Origin: Areca catechu
Taxonomy: Eukaryota > Streptophyta > Magnoliopsida > Arecales > Arecaceae
Length of the DNA: 64,000 nt
Direction: 5' to 3'
Assembly (NCBI GenBank): GCA_021397845.1
Contig: CM038040.1
Location: 47,263,088 to 47,327,087 of the forward strand
Shown here: piece after piece, positions 35,382 through 48,291 of the stretch
Layout: every line of letters begins with the position of its first letter
How positions within the stretch are numbered: the first letter of the stretch is position 1
The notes under the pieces: model-generated
Database searches by the model: none
What the model saw: only the letters and a program-made list of their open reading frames with translations
Told to the model about the DNA's origin: nothing
Position numbers and translations under genes: made by a program

Positions 35382-38300
35382 TCCTTACCCTGGAAGAGTA
35401 GATAATAGAGATTATTAGAATACAGACCCATCCATTGAAAAGAACAAACAGGACACACGTCAATGTTAGGTCGTTAAAATGAAAATATAACTAAACCAAC
35501 CTGAGCATAACTTTTGGAAGATCTATTTGTTCAAAATGGAAACAGGATCTGAGTTTGATGTACTTAAATTGGTAAAATCAACTTACCATCACAGGCTATT
35601 CAAGCATCTCATTCTCTTCTAATTACCTGTACCAACCAGAATCTGCTCCAGAGGGCATCGGAAAACTAAACATTTCAATATCGAGGCCCAATTTCTCATC
35701 TGTCACTCCACACAAACAAGTGCAATCATAGCATAAAATTAAAAATGAGCTGCTAGGATCCAAGGTGGAAGATCGTTCAACATGAATCACAGGCTGTTAT
35801 CACAACATCATCAAAGGTTGTATCTGACCGTATCAACTCATCCTTCAGACCAGACAAGCTGAATTGGTCAAGCAGAAACTCCGGACTCCAACCATGCTTA
35901 CAATTGAGAGAAAAACTTGCTGTAACACAGGCGATAAGCCTGTCGCCTGCAAATATTTCCATCTAACACCAGGCTTTGGCAGATCGTGATCCAGCGGTGC
36001 ACTACAGCATGGTCATCGCAAGTGCATGATCCTTTTGGGCCCCAAAAGCCTTGCATTGAATGTTGTCTGATATTAAAATGGGAAACATACAGTTTATTAA
36101 CACTCGTCAAGACAGTACATAGGGAAGAATACTTTTAGTTTATGTGATTAGAATACAGCAAATTGAAAGAGCAACTAATCAGCACCTCTCATAGACCACC
36201 AACAATAAAGTGTATGCCATCCTAACAAGAGTTAAAACATTGTTGCAACACAAAAATGAAGAGGGAAGCCAATAACACAGAGAAAACGAAAGAAGAAAAG
36301 GGCACGATAGAAATGTTCCATGGTGGCTACTGTTAGCATGGCTGCATATGCATTGCCTGTTCTTCAAAGCATCTGGGCCCACCAAATCAATGATTGACAG
36401 GGTGCTGAAAGGCTATCTGCTCAGAAAATTATTAATTCCCCTGCAAATCACTGTAATAAAAGGGAAAAAAGGGGGAAATAGAGCAGCAGTAAACCTCCCT
36501 AAATTGAGAGGATTGATAGCAGGAAAGGATCCAGATGACAAATAAAGATAAATAAAGGCTTCCTATGACGCATGGTATCTTTCTCTAAACCCAATGGCTG
36601 AAAATTCAAATGACCGCAGTGATGACCAAAGCTCGCAGGATCCCTGTTGTAAAAGCAGAATGTACAGGAAGAAATGTAGATGCATGGAATGCAGAGACTT
36701 TGATAACAGAGTAAGTTGCAGAAAGCCAATTTACATGTACAATATTTAACATGATGCTATGGTACACAGGCTTTATTAGTCGGCAGGGCCGGGGGAGGGG
36801 GAGGATAAAGCTGTGCATACCATAATGGCCTGCAATGCTCCAAGTAATTTACAGGTTAATTTAAGCTGCAATTCTTTAAGCCAACCACATTTGTCATTAG
36901 TTTCCCTGCCCAGTAAGAAACAAAATACATTTAACACCTGGACAATTGCCAAACTGACCACCATATGACTGACAACACATTAGAAAAGCTCTCAAACTGA
37001 AACATGATTCAGCTCAAAATAGGAACAGTTTATTTGTCATCAAGAGTCCACTAGAAACAGTAGTGTATACTGAAGATAAAATATAGAAACCTTCTAACAT
37101 TTACAAAAAAAAAAAAAAACATGATCCATGTGTGTATTTCTATAAGTATAGTTTACCTTTGAAATGCACTTATGGGACAGAGAACAACAAAGTTGGATAT
37201 TTAATAACAACAGCAATGTCATGATGAATCCAGTGCAACACTTAATTATAATGTCACATTAAAAATTGTCTACCATGTGGCTTGACTAAAAAATATAACA
37301 ACCATCAGAGAGTAGTCAACCATGGCAAAATCTTAATATCTTGACTTTCTTCTATGGGTCTAATATATGACTTCTATTAAAAAGATCTACAGAATGCACT
37401 GTCGGATGCCCTCTCTGTCCATGGAAGTTTTTTTATCAGAACCTATGATAATAACATACTAACATGACTAACATTAAAGGCGACTCTCATGGCATGTTTT
37501 TATTTAACCATTGTGCATGTCTCTAGAATCCCGTCAATTTTTGAAAGCAATTGCAGCAATGTTTTGGTACATTGAAACAGTGCATGTCTAAGACAGCTGA
37601 TTGTTTAGAGGTATTAAAATTATTATTTGAAAGCTCAGAGTAAGTCAACCTGCTACTCCAAAACAAATGAAAAACAGTCTAGTGTCAGAAATTGAGTTTT
37701 CCAAATGTATCTCCTTTCAGAATATCTTTAAAAAGTGTTTTATATCTTTCTGTACTACAAATTAAGATCTGATTTTTATTTCACATCTTGAGAAAGAAAC
37801 TAGAAATAAAATAATTATACTTATAATAACAATTAGAATATAGGGTTGAAACAATAACGAAAGGGCATGAATTCTCAACCCAGAATGAAGCAACACTGAC
37901 CAATATTTACGAAGATAAACAATAGGACAAGTCTCAATTTTCATTTGTGCACAAGAGAGTTCAAGTAGTGGTAATATTTCCAAAATAGAACTTAAGAGAA
38001 CAAGGCCTCTTCCTTTTATAATTCAACTCTACTAAAAATAATTCTACAAAACGTAGTAATAACACTTGACCAAAAAGAAGAATTTCTAAACTTTCCACAG
38101 GAACACTACACTGCGAGCCACCAAATCACTTTAAAAGACAAGCTTAAAAACTAAACCTTTCGTAACTAAATGTATGCCTAAAGTAGGATGTCTGAACAAT
38201 AATCCTATTTAAAATACAATAATCTGCTGATGCATTCCCCTTATGCAATGATATGGCAGTTGGATGTGCTATCCCATATTGCCCCCGATGCACTGGCATG

Positions 38301-39349
38301 ACTCTTGAGCATCCATGCAGTACCGCTGTTTCACAAATGACCAAGAAACCCACCAAAGAATAGCTCAAAAATTGAGTACTGGGATTATAAGAGCATAGAA
38401 ACAAGGTGTGAGGAATCCAGCACTGCAGTACACGGGTGCACTGGTTGGTGTACACAGCTCATACTGAGTCATCACAGCCTATACCACCCATAGTGAAAAT
38501 GGTCATCCCAGCCACCACATGTCAGTAAAATGTCATAACATATTTCACCAGTACAATCCTGTATCTTGATAATTTGATATTTGATACTGAACAACTTACC
38601 ACCTCACAAATGAATCCCGAATTTCTAAAATCAGAAAATAAAGAACCAATTTAGGTCTTTCTTACACCCAAATATCCCACTTTCAGCTGTTAATACGTGA
38701 TCCTCTCTTGACTCTGTTAAATGATGCAAGCATGATGTGCAATACATGAACCTTAATGGTTTACCTGGCCTCCTAGCTTCATATTGCACTGTCCTTGTAA
38801 CCTCCTAGCACCAGAAAACCTCCCACCTGATCTCATCAACAAGGCATCATCTAAAACACCAATTTGTTATCATGGAGTTCCAATAAGGCCCCCCCTCCAA
38901 ACCAAACTCGCTCACCAGTCATCCCAATACAAAGACCATTCAACGTAAAACAGGGTCCTTACACCACTAAAACACCAGATCAATTACATCACTCAACTAC
39001 TTGAAGCTAACTTAAAGTGTCATCAACTATCAGTCATTAATTATAAAGATATCCAATGCCAGTTAGAGGCCTTCATATCTTACCACATATCAAGCTCTGC
39101 GATCTAAAGCATGCCAAAGTTCCACTCATATCCTTCTTGTCCCTCAATCTATTTAGATAACTGATCCTACAAGAATAACCATTGTTTAATAAAATTTTAT
39201 AAAAATGCCACTTTTTGCCTCTTTCATTTTTTTTCCTTCAAAGTGGAACCATCCAATCATTTTTTTCCTTGTTCTACTACTTTCTCTCTCCACTTTATTT
39301 CTCCCCTATCAGGCTATCACTATTTTATCTTAATCACTTCCACCTAAGT
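35382..39349. other. Intergenic, no recognised gene
   Basis: Unique-looking AT-moderate DNA. A minus-strand frame at 35962-35777 (about 60 codons) is preceded by acceptor-like TTTGCAG, and its product is not recognised. It could be a last exon or a UTR of an unknown transcript. Nothing else stands out. Confidence 0.4.
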
Positions 39350-39623
39350 TTTCAATAACAATGTTTTCAGTTATAACAGATCTTATCAAAAACATTATTG
39401 ACCATTGTAAAGACCGATATTTGCCCAAACTATGTTGATTTAGAATTATTTATTATCATAACGAAAAAATAGCAGAAAAAAATTAAAAATAACAATGTAA
39501 TATTTAACTCCTTCCTTTCCCCCAAGGTTTTAGTAACAACATCATTGCATTACGATAGACCTCACTGAAACTTATACAGGCCATTATTTACCCCAAATTA
39601 TGGGATTTAGAGTTCTTTATAAT
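39350..39623 (+). repeat. Diverged ~180-bp tandem units, left of the copia insertion
   Basis: Holds about one and a half units. The shared words are a T/C block ending CCCCAAGGTT or CCCCAGGGTT, then AACA-CATTAT, GACC-TTATAC-like segments and ATT-AGAATTATTTATTAT. The second unit is cut by the copia element and continues at 45071. Confidence 0.55.
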
Positions 39624-39804
39624 TGTTGAGAGAAAAGATTGTTATTCACTATTAGAGCCGACATTTAAATAGAGTACATGATTATCAGATATGGCAATAT
39701 GTGACTCCTAATAGAATTGTAGTAACACTCCTATAGACCTAAGATAGATTATGATGTTCTAGGGAATAACATAAAATAGATTGCTCTCTTTTCTATTTCC
39801 ACCA
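39624..39804 (-). repeat. Copia 3' LTR
   Basis: About 181 bp, a direct repeat of 44886-45070. The minus strand starts TGGTGGAAATAG next to the polypurine tract and ends TCTCAACA. Confidence 0.85.
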
Positions 39805-39811
39805 CTCCCCC

Positions 39812-42800
39812 TCAAGCTGGAGCATATACATCAACTAAGCCCAGCTTGCAACATATAATAGAAAACTGATTGGAGTTAAGAGCTTTGGTAAAGATATATG
39901 CAGGCTGATCTACTGAGCTAGTATAAGGTGTCTTAATCTTGCTACTTAAAATAGCTTCTCGCATAAAATGGCAGTTCATCTTTATATACTTAGTCCGCTC
40001 ATGAAAGATAGGGTTACTAGCAATATAAATTGCTGCTTGATTGTCACAATGCATATCCATTGGTTTTGTATAGATAAATTATGGGGCATTGCTATATACT
40101 CTACCTCCGGTACTTGATCTAGCCACAATATTTTGCTTCTTTTTTCTCCATGTGACTAAGTTTTCTTCAATATAAGTACAATAGCCAGAAGTAGAGCATC
40201 GATCCTCCATAGATCCTGCATAATCTATATCTAAGTATGCTTCAATGTCAATATGTCTAGATTTCTTGAAGTCCCTTTTCCTGAGGAGCCTTTTATATAA
40301 TGAGAGATTTTGATAGCTGCTTCCCGATATCCTTTCTTTCGCTTATGCATGTTTTGGCTGACCAATCCAATTGCAAAAAAAAATCTGATCGTGTAACAAT
40401 GAGGTATATTAGTCTTCCAACTAGTCAATATTGAGCTAGATCTGAAAAATCATCCTCATCATTTTCAAATAGATTGTTATGATTGGCAACCATTGAAATG
40501 CTGATAGATATACATCCTAGCAGTCCGATATCTGCAAGTAAACCAAGTGCATATTTTCGCTAAGAAAGACTAATTCCATTAGAACAGTAAGCAATCTCAA
40601 TGTCCAAGAAATACCTTGGCCTGCCAAGATCTTTGATAATAAAATGAGATTGGTTATGTTATTTAATTTCCGCAATGACCTTTGTGTCATCACCAGTAAG
40701 AACAATATCGACACAAAGAACAAGTACAACAGCTCTCCGTGAACTTTTCCTGACAAAGATTAAGTGATCAAGCTTTGAACATCCAAAACCTTTACTGGCA
40801 ATAACCTTTGTAAACTTGTCAAATCAGGCATGAGAACTTTGTTTCAAATCATAGTCTTCTTGAGTTTGCATAGTCAATACTCCCCCTGAGCAACATATCA
40901 TGGTAGCTGCTCCATATAGACATCCTCAAGAAGATCATTATAGAGATGTATTTTTGACATCCATCTGAATGATGGGCCAATCTTGATTAACTGCAATAGA
41001 GAATACCACCCGAACAGAATTCATCCGAGCCACTAAAAAAAATGTCTCGTAGTAGTCAATCGCATAAATCTGAGTAAAGCGCTTAGCAACTAAGCGAGCC
41101 TTATATCGATCAATGGATGCATCTGGTAGGTATTTGACAATAAACACCCATTTGCACTAAACAAACTGGACACCCATAGAAGGGAGCACAAGCTTCCAAG
41201 TGCCACGGCTAATAGGAGTATTCATTTCTTCATCCATAACCCATAACGGCTTTCCAATGGATCAAATAGTGCTTCTAAGTCATAGAAGTAGACACAGACA
41301 AGATAAGGCAAAGTACCGAAAAGGATTGAAATGGCCTAGAAAGATATAATCAGTAATAGAATACATGGTATTGGTGGGAGCAATAGAAAGATCAAGATCG
41401 CATGCCTCAAGATCTGAAACCGGAGCCGAAAAAGGCAGACTGGGGGAACATGAGTTGTAGATTTCTGGCAGTGCTAATAATACTACAACACAGGAAGAAC
41501 TATTAGCCAAGTCTCTAGAGACTATTCAGGAATCAAGAGAGGAACCCCTTGTACGGATGGAGCTGGTGTCAAAAGAGGAGGTCCGGATAATGGTTCTAAA
41601 TAAATATCGAAAGAAGAAAAGAATGAGACAGACTTAAAGAAAGTAACATCAGCCAAAATAAAGTGACGCCGAGTGACAAGATTATAACATCCATATACCA
41701 CTTTTGTGTCCGAGAGTAATCCAATAAAACACACTTAACAAACAGAGAATAACTTATCAAGTGCAAGTCCGAGTAAGTGAACAAAGCAGACACAACCAAA
41801 CACCAGAGTTAGTGAAAACGGAGACCTAGGATAAAGACAAAAGAATAATGTCTGACCAGCAAGAACGAAGGATGGAAAATGATTAATGAGATAGCAAACT
41901 GTAAGAACGGCATCTTCCCAATATTGTTTAGGCACATGTACCTGAAACATCAAGGTACAAGCCATATTCAAAAGGGTATGATTCATATTTTCGACTATCC
42001 CATTCTGTTGAAAAGTATAGGCATAAGAGGTCTGATGAACAATACCATGAGAAACACAAAATAGTTAATAAAGGAAACTTGTAAACTCTAAGGCATTATC
42101 AATCCTAAGAGTCTTAATGGACAAAAAATTGAATCTTTATTTCTATATAAAAATTTGAAAATATACGAAAGATATCATACCGACTCTGAAAAAGATAGAT
42201 CCAAGTGACTCGAGAATAATTATCACTAAAGATAAATTATTGAAATCCAAGACGAGACAACAAAGGACTAGAATGCCAAATATCGGTGTATAAACTCAAA
42301 AGGAATAGTACACCAATGATAAACATTAGAAAAAAAGAAAGCCCGATAGTGCTTACCAAACTCACAAGCAGCACAGGACAATGAGAATAACATAAATGGA
42401 ATAGACACAAAATGACTCAAGGATGAAGGCACAGAATGGCCGAGTTTACAATGCCACAGAGAGATCCGAATCAACAGGAAAAGCAACAACAATAGCAGGT
42501 TCAGCATCCAAATAGTAGAGACCCCGCAACTCATGACCACCATCAATTTACTTCCTGGTCCGAGGATCCTAAAGAATACAGTAAGAAAAAAAAATATAAT
42601 GGAACAATCCAAAAAGCGGGTGAAGTGACTTATAGAAAGAAGACTAACAGAAAAATTAAAAATATATAAAACTTTGTCGAGTGATAAAAAGGAGGAAGCA
42701 ACCACTCTTCCTTCTCCCAATATAGGAAAGGAGCCATCAGCAATAAATACGGGAGGATGAGTAGAGGAAAGGGACAGCATGAAGAATAAAGACCGGTTAC

Positions 42801-43790
42801 CTATCATATACATGGAGGAACCAACGTCGAGAAACCAGGACTTACCATAGGTAGTAGCAGAAGTAGATCTAGAAGATGGAGATGCAAAAAAAATAGAAGC
42901 ATGTGTCTGTAATAATTTATCATAGTCCGTCTTGGAAAGTATAATAACATTACTCTTGGAGTCGGAAATAGGGATAGTACTTGCAGAGGTAATAGTGGTA
43001 GCAGTGGTTGGAGAAGCAAAAGCTGGTTTAGTAGTTTTAGGTTTACCAAATTTCTGCCAGTACTGCTCAGAAAGATGGTGTAGGTACAGTGAATACATAG
43101 AGGAAAACCACGACCATGGCCATTATTACGACCCCGGCCATGTCCCGAAGAAGCACCATGAGCAGACTGATCAACAAAAATAGTAGAAAATTTAGAAGTA
43201 GCAGTAGACAAATAGTCGAAGCACACAACCAAGAGCACTGGACAATGATGGGACAGTTGAATCAGATAAGAGGGATTGCCGAACATGATCGAGACTTTAA
43301 TCCAATCCTGAGAGAAACTTGGCTACAAAATTTTTTTCACATTGTTGCTTCAAGATAGTTACATCATTAGTAATAGAATGGTGAATAGTTAGTTCATCCC
43401 ACTTTCCTTTAAGTGCTGCAAAATAATCATTAACAGGGCGCCCATCTTGTTGAAGTATAAAAATCTGCCCATAGAGGGAATAAATCTAGCTAAAATTCTA
43501 TTCATGTCCGTACATTTCTTTAAAAACATCCCACATATCTTTCGCCGTAGAGAGGAACATAATATTTGCACTGATAAAAGGTTCACAGCTATTCAACAAC
43601 CAGATGATAACTGCATAATCATCATCTTGCCACTTATCCACGGAGCTAGTCACTGTCTCACTATTAGAATACTTGAAGGAAAAGAAGGCAACAAGAAGGG
43701 CGTTGGTAAGATGTTTCAACTTATGTTGAGAACCAACAAAGAAATTAAAGGCCTGAGCCTAGAGAACACAATTAACACCATTTAACTTAA
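39812..43790 (-). pseudogene. Copia gag-pol polyprotein remnant
   Basis: Gag of the UBN2 type (WLLNSCEPFISANIMFLSTA, then KDMWDVFKEMYG, 43719-43498) leads to a broken zinc-knuckle region (HGRGRNNGHGRG). Next come protease (WFLDVGSSMYM, where the D-S/T-G catalytic triad reads D-V-G), the integrase zinc module (LWHCKLGHS ... CAACEFGKH), integrase core tail (HVPKQYWEDAVLTVCYLINH), RT (RYKARLVAKRFTQ ... IIQMDVKN, 41147-40938) and RNase H (MDMHCDNQAAIYIASNPIFH ... YIFTKAL, 40060-39812). Several frameshifts separate these blocks. The product would be the usual replication polyprotein; this copy is dead. Confidence 0.9.
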
Positions 43791-43829
43791 TTGTGGTGTA
43801 CAACGATATCGACTTCTACATTTTCAAAG

Positions 43830-44868
43830 ACGATGCCATATAAAGCCGAGGATAGCGATGACAGCAATTTAAAAAAGATAAGAAAATTATGTATCACAGC
43901 ATAGATGAAGGGGAGATCTGGGAAGAGAATCCCTCACCTATGTATGAAGGCATAAATATGACAGCAACAACCTTTATTGCTAAAAAAATTATTAGTATTA
44001 TTATGTTTGTTATTTTTATTTTTAATGAATTTTGTTGTGTTTTTTTTTTTTTGTTTTTTGATTTATAGATTTTTTTTTTTTTGTTTAAGGGTCTGTGGGT
44101 CTACAGAGACCCGTTGGACCGTATCAAAAGAGGGAGGGGCAATGACCTCGGCGTCCAATAAGGGAAAAGACTGCAACAACAAGGGGTGTCGGCGAAGCCG
44201 GCGACAGCGAGGGGGGTCGGCAACGGTAACAACGACGAGGGGGTGAGCAGGAGGCTGAACTGAGAGGAAACAATAAAGATGGCCTACAGTGGACTGGATC
44301 TAGGGAGCAACTCGGGTCGGGGAGATGGTGAACAAAATTGCCGACGATGGGCAAGGACTATGGAGAGAAGTGGTGGCATGGTGGGAAGGAAGAAGAGAGC
44401 GATGGTGTTGGCTTAGGACACGGAGGATGAAGATGGCAATGGATGGGGAAGTGGCGGCAGGGATCTTGGGACGACGGTGATGGAGACTTGGATGCAGCAC
44501 ACAGGCTGAGGCAGCGGCATGGCAGCACAGTAGCTCTAGGGAGAAAGCTGCGAACAAAAAAGGGGACGACGGCGATGTCCGCATGGGAAGCGACAGCAAT
44601 GCCGGCGTGGGAAGCGACGGCGACGAGCGGCAAGAGGGCAGCATGAGCTGTGCTGGCAGCGGCAGGCATGTCGGCTCTGATGGTGATAGGGAAAAGGGGC
44701 GACGACGACGAGCTACCAAATCAGTTAGGAGGGGAAGGCGGAGGCTTCGCAATGGAGGGGAAAACACGGGCTATTGATTTTTTTTTGAGAGAGAGAAAAT
44801 AGATTGGGGTGGTGAGGAGATGGGGACAGGCTGGGCGGTAGCTAGGGTTGAGGCATAGCGGCTATGAT
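43830..44868 (-). other. Long leader of the copia element with a GC-rich insert
   Basis: About 1 kb lies between the primer site and gag. The part at 44100-44780 is far richer in G and C than the rest of the element. It is open on the minus strand as a Ser/Pro/His/Ala-rich stretch (up to 155 codons, 44767-44300). It may be captured host DNA or a low-complexity leader; I recognise no product. Confidence 0.45.
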
Positions 44869-44872
44869 GTAG

Positions 44873-44884
44873 TGCTCTGATACC
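44873..44884 (-). other. Primer binding site (initiator Met tRNA)
   Basis: TGGTATCAGAGC on the minus strand, one base after the 5' LTR end. It is complementary to the 3' end of initiator Met tRNA, the usual primer for plant copia elements. Confidence 0.85.
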
Positions 44885-44885
44885 A

Positions 44886-45070
44886 TGTTGAGAGAGAAAA
44901 AGATTATTATTCACTATTAGGACCATAGAGACATTTAAATAGAGTACAAGATTATCTGATATGACAATATGTGACTCCTAATAGGATAGTAGTAACACTC
45001 CTAATAGGTCTAAGATAGATTATAATATTCTAGAGAACATAAAATAAATTGCTCTTTTCTATTTCTAACA
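44886..45070 (-). repeat. Copia 5' LTR
   Basis: About 185 bp; on the minus strand it starts TGTTAGAAATAG and ends TCTCAACA. It differs from the 3' LTR by several substitutions and small indels. Confidence 0.85.
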
Positions 45071-45340
45071 ATAATTAAAATAATGGCTCTAATAATGATC
45101 GTTATAATAATATTATAATGGACAATAACAGAGAAATAATGGCATCATTTTCGCTGTTTCCTTTCCCCAGGGTTAACAGCATTATTCTATTATCATGAGC
45201 CTTATTAAAATTTTTATTGACAGTGATAACGGTTGCAACTGCCATTATTTTCCCTAACCTATCTGATTCAGAATTATTCATTATTAAAATAATGACTACG
45301 ATAATGACCATTGTAACAACATTCTAACAGAAATCTACCA
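45071..45340 (+). repeat. Diverged ~180-bp tandem units, right of the copia insertion
   Basis: Continuation of the unit cut at 39623, plus one more unit (about 45169-45340, from AGGGTTAACAGCATTATT). Together with 39350-39623 this makes about three old tandem units with the copia element inserted in the middle one. Confidence 0.5.
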
Positions 45341-47606
45341 TGAATCAAACCAACTATGAGAATCAAACTAATCCCCTCCTGTCACATGGCATACCAGCTG
45401 TGGCTGTCAACTATGAAGGGTTTTGTTGGTACCAGTATTAGGTCCCGTATCATTACTCATTTAAATTATTGAATTCAGGAAATATTGCCAAAGAACTTTG
45501 ACAAATTCCACTTTCAATTTATTACAATATTAGAATAACAAGTAGAAATACATATACAATTAAACTATAGGAAAGTTGCTCAATAATTGAGGTAATACAA
45601 TACACATCTTTGAATGTGCATGGCACGTGCTTGATTCACTAGCATACAAGAAAAAGGCAAGCCACAAAAATTTGCTTTCCAACAAATGCAAGATATCTGA
45701 GGCAAGTGGTGAGACCATCAATGGAACAAATAAATTGAGCATCCTTTATAAAGTAAACTTTATTTCTATAGCCATGGCCATCACCATTATCCAAAGAAGA
45801 AACAGAATCTCCTCATTCTCTAGTTGAACCATGATGGCACTATAAAAGTGAGACTTCTCGCTTCTATGGACAAAGAAAAGCATAACCTCTAGTATCATGA
45901 TGCAAAATCCTTGGACATACAACTCCATGTCTCCACCCTTGCTGCGTTCCATATCCACTGAAATTCACGTATATGTTTCCCAAAACAGAAAAGAAACAAA
46001 ATAAAATAAAATCCCCTACCGACATATATCTCTACCATTGTTACAGAAACCCCTTGGTTTGGACGACCATCTTCAAGTCACTACTCCCCATAAATCTATA
46101 GAAGCTCACCTATTTACACTCTGATGGAAACAACATAAGTGCTCAAACAAAAGTGGGACTGCATTTATAAATATTAAAAAATACATGAATAAATAATCAG
46201 TTCTGAATCATAGCCATCCATTCTTCCTCTGATGTACATCCCACCATGCCCAAACACTCGAATAAAGCACGACCACCAACCCAAATATATCCTATTTTAA
46301 CTTCAATTAGGGGAAGAGGGGGATGAAAATAAATTATTGCAAGGTACAACTCTTGACTGGAAAACGACTTTTGTCTAGCTCATAGTTCCCAAGACCCCCC
46401 TAAATGTCTTTTTTTCAGTCTCAGAAATGTACATACCAAATGAACAAATAATTAACTGGTGCTAGAGGCTAGTCATGTGCAACTAGATCTAAACATTAAA
46501 TTAAACAGAAAAACTGGGATTTCAATTTGGTTCAAAGTATGAATAAAGTGAGTTGAATGATATGAGTTCTAAAAGACCGTATGATCCATATTTGGGATCA
46601 AGATCTCATCATCAGATCTGATCCAAGCATCGAGATGGTTTAGGGCCATCTAAATCTAAACTGTAAGATCCAGGTCATGAGCTATATCATCCTCACATAA
46701 ATTCACATCCACCTTCCACCCAAATAGAGTTGCAAATAAATCCAAAAAGCTTTGTATAATTAATGTTGATTTGCCTATTCCACTTCCTCAGATTTGTGCA
46801 AGCAAAAGTAAAAAGGATGGTCAAGATGATGCTACCTTTTTCTTATGCCATTGCAGCAAACTGTGCACAAAAGCTGACTTACATTTCATGATTCACGGGC
46901 TGAGTTTTTACCTAACTGTCTGCCACACTGTAAAGCTGCATGCTGAATTCGACTTGAAATACTCGAAAGTGAATCATTAGAGCTCTAGACAATTCAAAGA
47001 AATGACAAGAGCTCCCAACACGTAATTAATCCCAACACGTAATTAACATGTAAACAATTCCCATGCTCCTAAAGTTTATAAAAGACAAATGTGGTGCTTG
47101 AAGAAAAATAGCTATTAACATGTAAACAATGAAAAATGAAAAAATAGCTATTTTTCCTTTTTTCATTGTTTACAGACAAATCAATTAACACAGAATTAAT
47201 GACAGAAACGTATTCCAGCTATAAGAGGACACGACAGAAAACTTAAAATCTGCCATGTCCATGTAACACCATGATAAAGAAGGTCTACTGCTAGTAAATT
47301 TGGTTATGATTCATCGATTTTAAAAAGTGATCGCCCATATAAATGTGAGTTATAAGATTGATCATTTGTTATATTTCTTTACTCTTTTTATGGAAATACA
47401 TCTTCCTAATCGAGCATCCAAATGTAGCCCAAGAACAAAAGTTATCAGATATTTCACAAACTTTTTGATGACTCCTTTCACAAACTCCAAGAATAAATGA
47501 AGCCCATTCCAATTATCATGAGATTTTTGTGAGAGCTACATTCGACTCAGTCTTGAGAAAGCCATCTCTATTGGTCCTATCTAACTACAATCAAAGAAAT
47601 CTGATG
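45341..47606. other. Intergenic, no recognised gene
   Basis: AT-rich sequence downstream of the PCF11-like gene. Besides the 54-bp palindrome at 47121-47174 I see no gene or clear element. Confidence 0.5.
47121..47174. repeat. 54-bp loopless palindrome
   Basis: TGTAAACAATGAAAAA and its mirror end TTTTTTCATTGTTTACA enclose a centre around AATAGCTATT. The two 27-bp arms match at 25 positions with no spacer, so one strand can fold into a long hairpin. Confidence 0.85.
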
Positions 47607-48038
47607 CATATTGAAAGTGTCTAATGTGTATCCAACATGTAGATATGTGTTCACATGAATTTCCAAGATGGACATGAGCATCCAGATAATCTTGCCAACT
47701 ACCCTGAAAGGTTGTGCAAATATAAAGTAAAAGGATATATAACATTTCAAAAAGGTTAACCAAAAGCAACAAAAAAAATAAAAATTATAGACAGTAAAAT
47801 AATATTCTTTAAAACCCATAGACATATTGAAAGTGTCTAATGTGTATCCAACTTGTAGATATGTGTTCACATGAATTTCCAAGATGGACATGGGCATCCA
47901 GATAATCTTGCCAACTACCCTGAAAGGTTGTGCAAATATAAAGTAAAAGGATATATAACATTTCAAAAAGGTTAACCAAAAGCAACAAAAAAAATAAAAA
48001 TTATAGACAGTAAAAAAATATTCTTTAAAACCCATAGA
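47607..48038. repeat. Direct tandem duplication, 2 x 216 bp
   Basis: 47607-47822 and 47823-48038 are nearly identical, with only a few substitutions. The period is a multiple of three, so one minus-strand frame (48035-47577, 152 codons) runs through both copies. I take this as a by-product of the duplication and not as a gene. Confidence 0.9.
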
Positions 48039-48291
48039 TTGTCATGGATGTTAGTTTGATTCTAAAAAAAAGAATAAACTTCTGCAGATTTACAGATAGT
48101 GAATTCCCATGTGAGTTCATCCAAAAATCAAAATTGAAGAAACAGATATCCATAAGTCAGTGACTCTAAAGCATTTTAAATAATTCTCATTCCTCAAACT
48201 AGTAATTACATAACTTTTGTACACTCTTTGGATCCTTTTTAAAAAACTTAATCAATGAGATAGAAGATTCTCACAAGTCCATTTTGAATCC

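Larger units (their letters stand above)
39624..45070 (-). mobile_element. Complete but inactive Ty1/copia retrotransposon
   Basis: Short LTRs (39624-39804 and 44886-45070, about 181 and 185 bp) with TGTTGAGAG starts and a perfect 5-bp target duplication, ATAAT (39619-39623 and 45071-45075). The coding order on the minus strand is gag, protease, integrase, RT, RNase H, as in Ty1/copia. The primer site TGGTATCAGAGC (44884-44873) follows the 5' LTR, and a polypurine tract (TTGAGGGGGAGTGG) lies next to the 3' LTR. Frameshifts and stops occur throughout, so it cannot move by itself. Confidence 0.9.

Noticed and set aside
44300..44767. 155-codon minus-strand Ser/Pro/His-rich frame as a host gene
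   Set aside because: It lies inside the leader of a complete copia element; it has GC-rich low complexity and no recognisable domain. Kept only as a feature of the element.
47020..47060. Direct repeat of AACACGTAATTAA as a possible CRISPR-like or regulatory array
   Set aside because: Only two copies, in a plant nuclear context; no array structure.
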